A DNA stretch of 64,000 bases from contig JBBCBC010000025.1 in NCBI GenBank assembly GCA_037126765.1, forward strand, positions 14,750,175 through 14,814,174. Reading direction: 5' to 3'. Positions 58,256 to 64,000 of the stretch are shown piece by piece. The stretch is from Stenogyne calaminthoides. Lineage: Eukaryota > Streptophyta > Magnoliopsida > Lamiales > Lamiaceae. The notes beneath the pieces are model-generated. The model saw only the letters and a list, made by a program, of their open reading frames with translations. It ran no database searches and was not told where the DNA came from. Position numbers and translations under genes: made by a program. The first letter of the stretch is position 1. Every line of letters begins with the position of its first letter.

Positions 58256-58364
58256 AATTTAAAAGTAGACTCACCACTATAACACATTGAATATTTATTA
58301 AATAATTTTATTACTAATTTATTTAGCTTCGATATGTAGTTGTGAAGGGGACAAGTAAAATTGA

Positions 58365-58760
58365 AGCAATATTACATGCAAAATAGAACAGTATTACATG
58401 TAAAAGTATAAAGTATTACATCCAAAATAAGAAAAAGAAAAAAATTGAAGTGCATTAAATGTATAGCTGAAGCAATATTAAAATTCATCAACAATCATTA
58501 ATGTCTTCTACTTTAATTTAAAATAAGAAATTGAAGCAGTATTACAATAAAAAACATAATAGTATTACAAACTAAGGATAACAGTATTACATGCAAAAAC
58601 ATAACAGTATTACAAAAAAAAAAAAAAGCATAACCATATTACAATCCAAACATAAGAAAAATTAAGGTAAGTTATGAAGGTTATCTAATCAAAATAGAAC
58701 AATATTAGATGCAAAACATAGCAATATTACAATAAAAGAATAATTTTAAATGTATTATAC
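58365..58760. repeat. Irregular AGTATTACATGCAAAA repeats
   Basis: A dozen or so diverged copies of CAGTATTACATGCAAAA-like words (for example 58389, 58571, 58609) at irregular spacing. Confidence 0.65.
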
Positions 58761-59399
58761 ATGCAATTTGCAAACAGGAGCAATAATAAAAAAAATGTTT
58801 CCTTATATACTTGAATCAACTAAATAACTAATTAACTTTACTTTTCATCTAGCAATCAATTGTGAATATAATCTACAATTAATTGAAATATATATACCTA
58901 ATTAAAATTGTTATACACAATTTATTATTTAGAATGCCTCAATTTTAAAATACTTTTAATGGGTTATAATATAATGATAAGGAATCTCCTGTCTTTTTTT
59001 TATTATATACAAAAAAAATTAATTTTACAATTAAATTAACTTTAGAAAACTGGTTATTCCATCTTATTTGCATTCCAGAAACTTGGGTTCGATCCTTGTA
59101 CGCAGTCAAATCAGAAATTTTCACATAAGACTTTGTCAAACCTAAATTGTAGGAAATATTAAGTTAAAGATATCAACTTAAAAATGTGGCACATTTTCAT
59201 CCATTAGATTATATGATTAGTGTAAATGTGATGAGATGGAGGAAATTGAGGAATAATTGTAATTACAATTGGGTTCATTGAATCTTATTTTGGGAAGCAA
59301 TCTATGATGTCATATTCATAATTTATTTTAATTAAATGCATCATTGTCAATATTAGACACAATAAATGTAATTATAATTCTACAAAAATACGCATTCGA

Positions 59400-59673
59400 A
59401 AGAATTAATTTAAAATTCCTATTCACAGAGACAACTTTACACTATTCAAACTGCTTATCCACAACAATTACATGTATTTAAGAATACCTCAATTTTTGTC
59501 ATAACTTACAAGTTTAAATAAAATTTGGTTTAGATTAACACACAATTGAACCAAATAATAAAAATAAATTAATTAAACAAATACTAATTAGGAACGAAAT
59601 ATAAATAAAAAAATTATATTGAAATAAAGAAAATGGTTGTGGGGTACACAAAAGGTTAGAGTGAATCTATAAT
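59400..59673. repeat. Dispersed repeat, copy C
   Basis: Related to 57060-57290 and to the Helitron flanks. It continues GTTGTGGGGTACAC and GAGTGAA, where a Helitron-like 5' end begins at 59674. Confidence 0.8.
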
Positions 59674-59785
59674 ATCTATAATGCAAAACTTTCATAAGAT
59701 GATGTGGCAATGATGTGACAAAGCTATATTCTTCTATTTTAAATCCCTCTAATCGCATTCATTTAGAGTGTTAGGTGATAAAGTA
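59674..59785 (+). mobile_element. Helitron-family 5' end
   Basis: Begins TCTATAATATCTATAATGC after an A, then AAGATGATGTGGCAATGATG. This is the same family as the minus-strand ends at 38170 and 41170. The corresponding uninterrupted sequence GAGTGAATGGGCG is seen at 53038. The 3' end was not found. Confidence 0.6.
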
Positions 59786-59944
59786 GAGTATTGTAAAGTC
59801 CGAAGTCTGACTGAGATAGACGCGAAACGAACATACCCATAGAGAGGCTGGAGGTACGGGTGAATTCAAGGTCGTCGTTGAGCAGCTTGAAAGGAGCTCG
59901 CCTCAAAAGGGGGGCACGGGAGTTCAGAGAGCTCTACTTGTTGA

Positions 59945-60045
59945 TGAAGTTGAATAACTTAAGTGGTTAGAGCACCACTGCCTATGCCGTGAGATCATGA
60001 ATTCGAGTCAATATTTGTTCAATAAAAATAAAATAAAAAAGATAG
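59945..60045 (+). mobile_element. SINE-like tRNA-derived sequence
   Basis: CTTAAGTGGTTAGAGC (box A-like) and GAATTCGAGTC (box B-like) precede an A-rich tail AATAAAAATAAAATAAAAAA. No target duplication was confirmed. Confidence 0.5.
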
Positions 60046-60384
60046 CACTACTTGTTTCACTACTTGATTGACCTAACCATATTGGAAGGGAGCTGGATGG
60101 GACCCTTGGTGGGCCTTCCTACTTCGTATGGATCGAGTCCAAATTGCTTGGTTGCATCCGGCTTGACCGAACACCGTAATCTGTTATCCGAGTAATAGAC
60201 AATTCACTGTACTTGGCTATTTACAAAAGAATACCTTACTATTTTATACGTGGAAAAATGAGTCTTTACACTTTAAAATATTATGTTTTGAATTTGAAAA
60301 TATTATCATTAATATTATAAATTGTAATAATTTTTTTGACCTCATCTTAAAATGAAGGGATTAAGTTATTTGTAATCCAATAAC

Positions 60385-60905
60385 TTTGCATCGATTTGAA
60401 ATTGGTCCCGATTGTTTTGATTTTGGTCCTGTAAATTTTTAATTTTTTTGAAATTGATCATTTAACTTGTTACAGCAGATTACCAAGCAGGTAACCATTA
60501 CATATGTAATTATTTCTTTTTTCTTTAATTTCGAAGCGTTATTTAAACTTTTTAATCCTAATAATTTTAATCGGGTTTTGAGTTGGGTCTAAAAATAATT
60601 TATATATTAAAAGACAAAGCAAATCGTATCGGTTTACTGGGTCTAAACTTACCAAAAAATCCAAAAAATAAAAACCAAAATACGCATAAAATCACCCTAT
60701 CTCTAAAAAAAAATACCCAGAAAAATCCCGACAAAAAATTATTAGGATTAAAAAAGTCTAGGTGACATTTCAAAGTTAAAGGAAAAAGTTACCTGTTTGG
60801 CGATCTGCTACAGCAGGTTAATGACCAATTAAAAAAAATTGATAACTTACAGGACAAAAATAAAAAAGTCAAAATAATCGGGACCAATTTCAAAACGAAA
60901 CATAG
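60385..60905. mobile_element. MULE-type element with long inverted ends
   Basis: Left end AACTTTGCATCGATTTGAAA plus GGTCCCGATTG is the inverse of the right end (CGGGACCAATTTCAAAACG, 60879 onward). Matching GTTACAGCAGATTACC and GATCTGCTACAGCAGG occur at the inner edges. Long inverted termini of about 120 bp surround an AT-rich interior. Target duplication was not resolved. Confidence 0.6.
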
Positions 60906-61259
60906 TTACTGGAGTACACAAAACTTATTAATCCGTAAAATGAACATGTGCCCATTTTGGTCGGAGGACATCGGGTCATGTGCAGAGACGAACGCACTTA
61001 GCCCATGTTCTTAATGCTATAGAAAAAAAAATCGACAAATAGGATCTAATGAATCTACGAATATCTTCTGAATATGCTTCAATTAGAATGATCTAGACAT
61101 CTATACTTCTTCAAATCATTTACAAGCAATCTTCTTCATGTGTGCGCAATACGAATGATCTGTAAAAAAATAAGGGAATATGATTGATTTTTGAATGATC
61201 TACACAAATCAATAAATATGAGAATGATTTGCACAAATATGAAACACAAAACAAATAAT

Positions 61260-62806
61260 TGTTGGAATATAGAGACACGTAAACATGTAATACATGCGCA
61301 GCGGAAATAAACAGTTCACCAACAACGAACAATTAATTGCAAAATTCGATTACGTTAAACATAAAGAGAATCCTTACAGTAATTCGTATGCAGATTTCTC
61401 AATTATGGTATCCATGTAATCCCCGTTCACAGACTTGCACAGATTCGCCAGCGTTGAATCCCAAGACGAATTTGCTATGAAAATTCTAACTCTAGATTTC
61501 ATGGAGAAATTAGGTTTTCTTGTGTGTTTAATGAATCCCTAGGATCACATATATATAGGGGAAGCCCATCTTAAAGATTAAGCAATCTTTATTAGGAAGA
61601 TTATTTCCTAATCTTGCAAATCACATCTCCTAGATATGATTTCCCTAAACATATTTTCCTACAATAATATTCCATATATTATTTTGGGATTCCTATTTAA
61701 TTAAATCTAATTTAATTAAACAATAATAATAATTAATTCCAAATTAATATATTATTAATTAATTCTCCATAAATTAAATATCAAATCCAATTTAATATTT
61801 AATCAACCAACTATAATCCGTAAAAAAGAATTACTTGTTGTGTGACCCATAGACCCTCATATACCGAGCGATTAGTCAAACTAACGGTCTTAATTGAAAC
61901 ATAGACAATAAATCAGACATTCTCAATATATGAGGTATGTTGCGAGAAACGTGCAACTACCTTTAACTAAAATATGGGCTATTACGATAACTTCATTTCA
62001 TTCGCGAATACTCGATTAAGTCTTGAACATGATGAAGTGTCTATTCAAATAACTTAATCATATTATCTCTAATCACTAATTGATCATGTTTGTCACACTT
62101 AGCCACAAAGTCTAAGTTGACGTGCATCGGCCGATGACTTAGATCCAATTATGATGAGAAGATGATTATTCTCTCTAAATCTACTTTGAGGAATGAATCA
62201 TGTTCTTGGCTCAACTACCACGCACATGCACTTCGTGATGAACCCAATCCAAGTCATATCTACCCATGGAAGGGTGCAAGCGTCGGTCATGGTTAAAGTT
62301 CATCACTCCACACATGTCGTGCGTATTGACCTCAAGTCAAAAGAGTATCGCATCGCTCCCACTAACCGAGACACTCGTAGACACATATAGTGGAACTACA
62401 TCAAACGATTTCTCGGATGGGTATACCAATACCCTCTAAGGTATCTGTGCATCCATCATGAGATACCTAGTATCTCGTAGTAAGTGAGACCTTACTACAC
62501 TCTCTAAGAGTATGATGCAAATCGCACACCAATCTCAATTGCATCATCAATATCCCATTCTTGATGATCCTTGATCGGGGCCATTTGAGAATCATGCTTA
62601 AGTCATCTGAGTTCTCACAACCTCAATTACATCAATGACTCATGGGAACACAGATAAGAACAAATGCAAACAATCAAACATAATATTCGAACAAGTGTAA
62701 TGACATACATTTAATATTAATCAAACAGTTATATTAAACCAATACTGAATATTATCTTGGCATTATGTCCTTACAAATGACTGTCTCTAGGACACTAACA
62801 CTAACA
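61260..62806 (-). repeat. 3' LTR of the second Copia copy
   Basis: Same ends and length (1547 bp) as 29200-30746, with a low density of substitutions. Confidence 0.93.
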
Positions 62807-63089
62807 ATCTCCCAATTGAACTAGAGTCAATCACCTGCATGTCTACCCCTAGACCATCAAATGTTTAGTGTGTACATGAACACTTATGAGTTTTGGTGAA
62901 ATGATCTGCCAAATCAGCTTGTGTGGAAACACGTTCTAATTCTATTTCTCCTATCGTTATGTTCTCTCGGATCAAATGATAAGCCTGGGTACATGCTTGC
63001 TTCTGTTTGTTGATCTCGGTTCCTTTGCTTGTGCAATCGCACCAGCGTTGTCTCAATACAACTTTATTAGACAATTGACACTCGGAACT

Positions 63090-64000
63090 ACCCCCAGTTC
63101 TCTAAAGAACTATAAAATTCAGACAGCCTCCTTGAGGCTTCTGATACATCAATGTACTCAGCTTCGGTTGTTGAATCTGCGGTCGACTCTTGCTTGAAAC
63201 TATTCCAACTGACCGCCCCATCATTGAGAGTGAAATATAACCTGACTGTGATTTGTAATCATCACAGTCAGATTGGAAACTTGCGTCAGCGTAACCAGTT
63301 GCTACTAGTTCTGACTGTCCACCATAGACAAGGAAACATTCTTCAGTTCGTCTAAAATACTTCAGAATGGTCTTGACAGCAATCCAGTGAGACTCTCCCG
63401 GATTCTGTTGGTATCTAACAGTGATGCTGACAGCGTAGGCCACATTGGGCCTAGTGCAAGTCATGACGTACATGATTGACCCAATTGCAGATGCATATGA
63501 GACATCTTTCATGTGCTTGATATCAGCTTCACTAGAAGGACAATCCTTCTTTGATAGCTTTATCCCATGATTTGCCGATAGAGACCCTCTCTTAGAGTTT
63601 TCCATCGCAAAATGCTTCAACACCTTATCTACATAGGTGGACTGTGACAGCCCCAACATCTTCTTGGATCTATCCCTGTGGATCTTGATCCCTAAGATGT
63701 AGCAGACTTCACCAAGATCCTTCATCATGAAGGTCTTTGATAACCAATCTGTCACGGACTGCATGAGCGGGATATTGTTTCCCATAATCAATATGTTATC
63801 GACATATACGACTATAAAGATAATATTCTTCCCGCTGCGTTTACGATAAACGTATGGGTCTTCTAAATTTTTGATGAAGTCAAAAGATTTGACAGCCTCA
63901 TCAAAACGGATATTCCAACTCCTAGAAGCTTGCTTCAATCCATAAGTGGATCGTTTAAGCTTGCACACTAGATTAGATTTTGGCTTTGATACAAAACCTT
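63090..64000 (-). pseudogene. Copia reverse transcriptase / RNase H, second copy, partial
   Basis: Matches 31030-31940 with roughly ten amino-acid differences over 288 residues (for example GSI where copy 1 has RSI, and VATG where it has VVTG). It shares the YVDN active site and the same RNase H frameshift. The 5' part lies beyond the window, so the copy-1 stop at 32008 cannot be compared. Confidence 0.9.

Larger units (their letters stand above)
61004..64000 (-). repeat. Duplicate of 28943-31950 (flank plus Copia element)
   Basis: Collinear with 28943 onward at an offset of about 32060. It includes 256 bp outside the LTR and the ATAAT before it. It extends past the window. Because the flank is shared, duplication of a block is favoured over a new transposition. 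Confidence 0.92.

Noticed and set aside
41580..60045. tRNA-like sequences considered as tRNA genes
   Set aside because: Box A and B are present, but the cloverleaf does not fold properly, long bodies and A-tails follow, and two have target duplications. They are SINEs.
1..64000. Search for a novel defence, toxin or biosynthetic gene system
   Set aside because: Only one substantial host gene was found, and the other coding pieces are transposon proteins or broken fragments. No cluster of linked genes supports such a system.

Overview
The window is nuclear DNA from a flowering plant, most likely a eudicot. The evidence is AT-rich intergenic sequence, many short GT-AG introns, and a dense, nested set of plant transposons: Copia and Gypsy LTR elements, Helitrons, mariner/Stowaway, hAT, MULE, LINE and tRNA-derived SINEs. 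I cannot name the species. No bacterial, organellar, CRISPR or rRNA feature was seen.

Only one substantial host gene was found. A 39-coding-exon, plus-strand gene spans 12753-26920 and encodes a GMI1-type protein: a GHKL ATPase domain at the N-terminus and an SMC hinge at the C-terminus, related to animal SMCHD1. Three features of it deserve attention. Exons 32-34 look like a tandem triplication in which the coding tail of the third copy aligns with intron sequence of the first two. The conventional acceptor of exon 16 gives a +1 frame error that an AG 22 bases upstream would cure. Intron 16 holds a roughly 320-bp tandem duplication.

Left of the gene (1-12 kb) lie a minus-strand Copia element (gag remnant and LTR) inserted into the LTR of an internally deleted second LTR element (3070-4969), a small hAT MITE with an 8-bp target duplication, a mariner transposase relic (7890-8678), a 220-bp satellite carrying a perfect hairpin (8864-9815), and a minisatellite (11461-11945).

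Right of the gene (27-45 kb) are a minus-strand coding fragment of uncertain identity and a complete Copia element with an ATAAT target duplication (29200-37905). These are followed by Helitron 5' ends with a helicase relic, a SINE with target duplication, a Copia gag/protease scrap and a Stowaway MITE.

From 45361 to 52970 a Helitron is delimited by both its termini and by related empty sites elsewhere in the window. It carries a SINE, exon-like gene fragments and a nested Pack-MULE (48706-50540, 10-bp target duplication). The Pack-MULE holds pieces of an ARM-repeat gene and probably a COI1-like F-box gene. Next come a 2.7-kb non-autonomous Gypsy element (53244-55935, GAAAA target duplication) with a LINE 3' end inserted in it, a broken UDP-glycosyltransferase fragment, further SINEs and MITEs, and a second copy of the 29-kb Copia element. 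That second copy shares the same 256-bp flank, so it looks like a segmental duplication running off the right edge (61004-64000).

Gene function is therefore concentrated in the GMI1-like gene. Nearly everything else is transposon sequence or gene debris carried by transposons.
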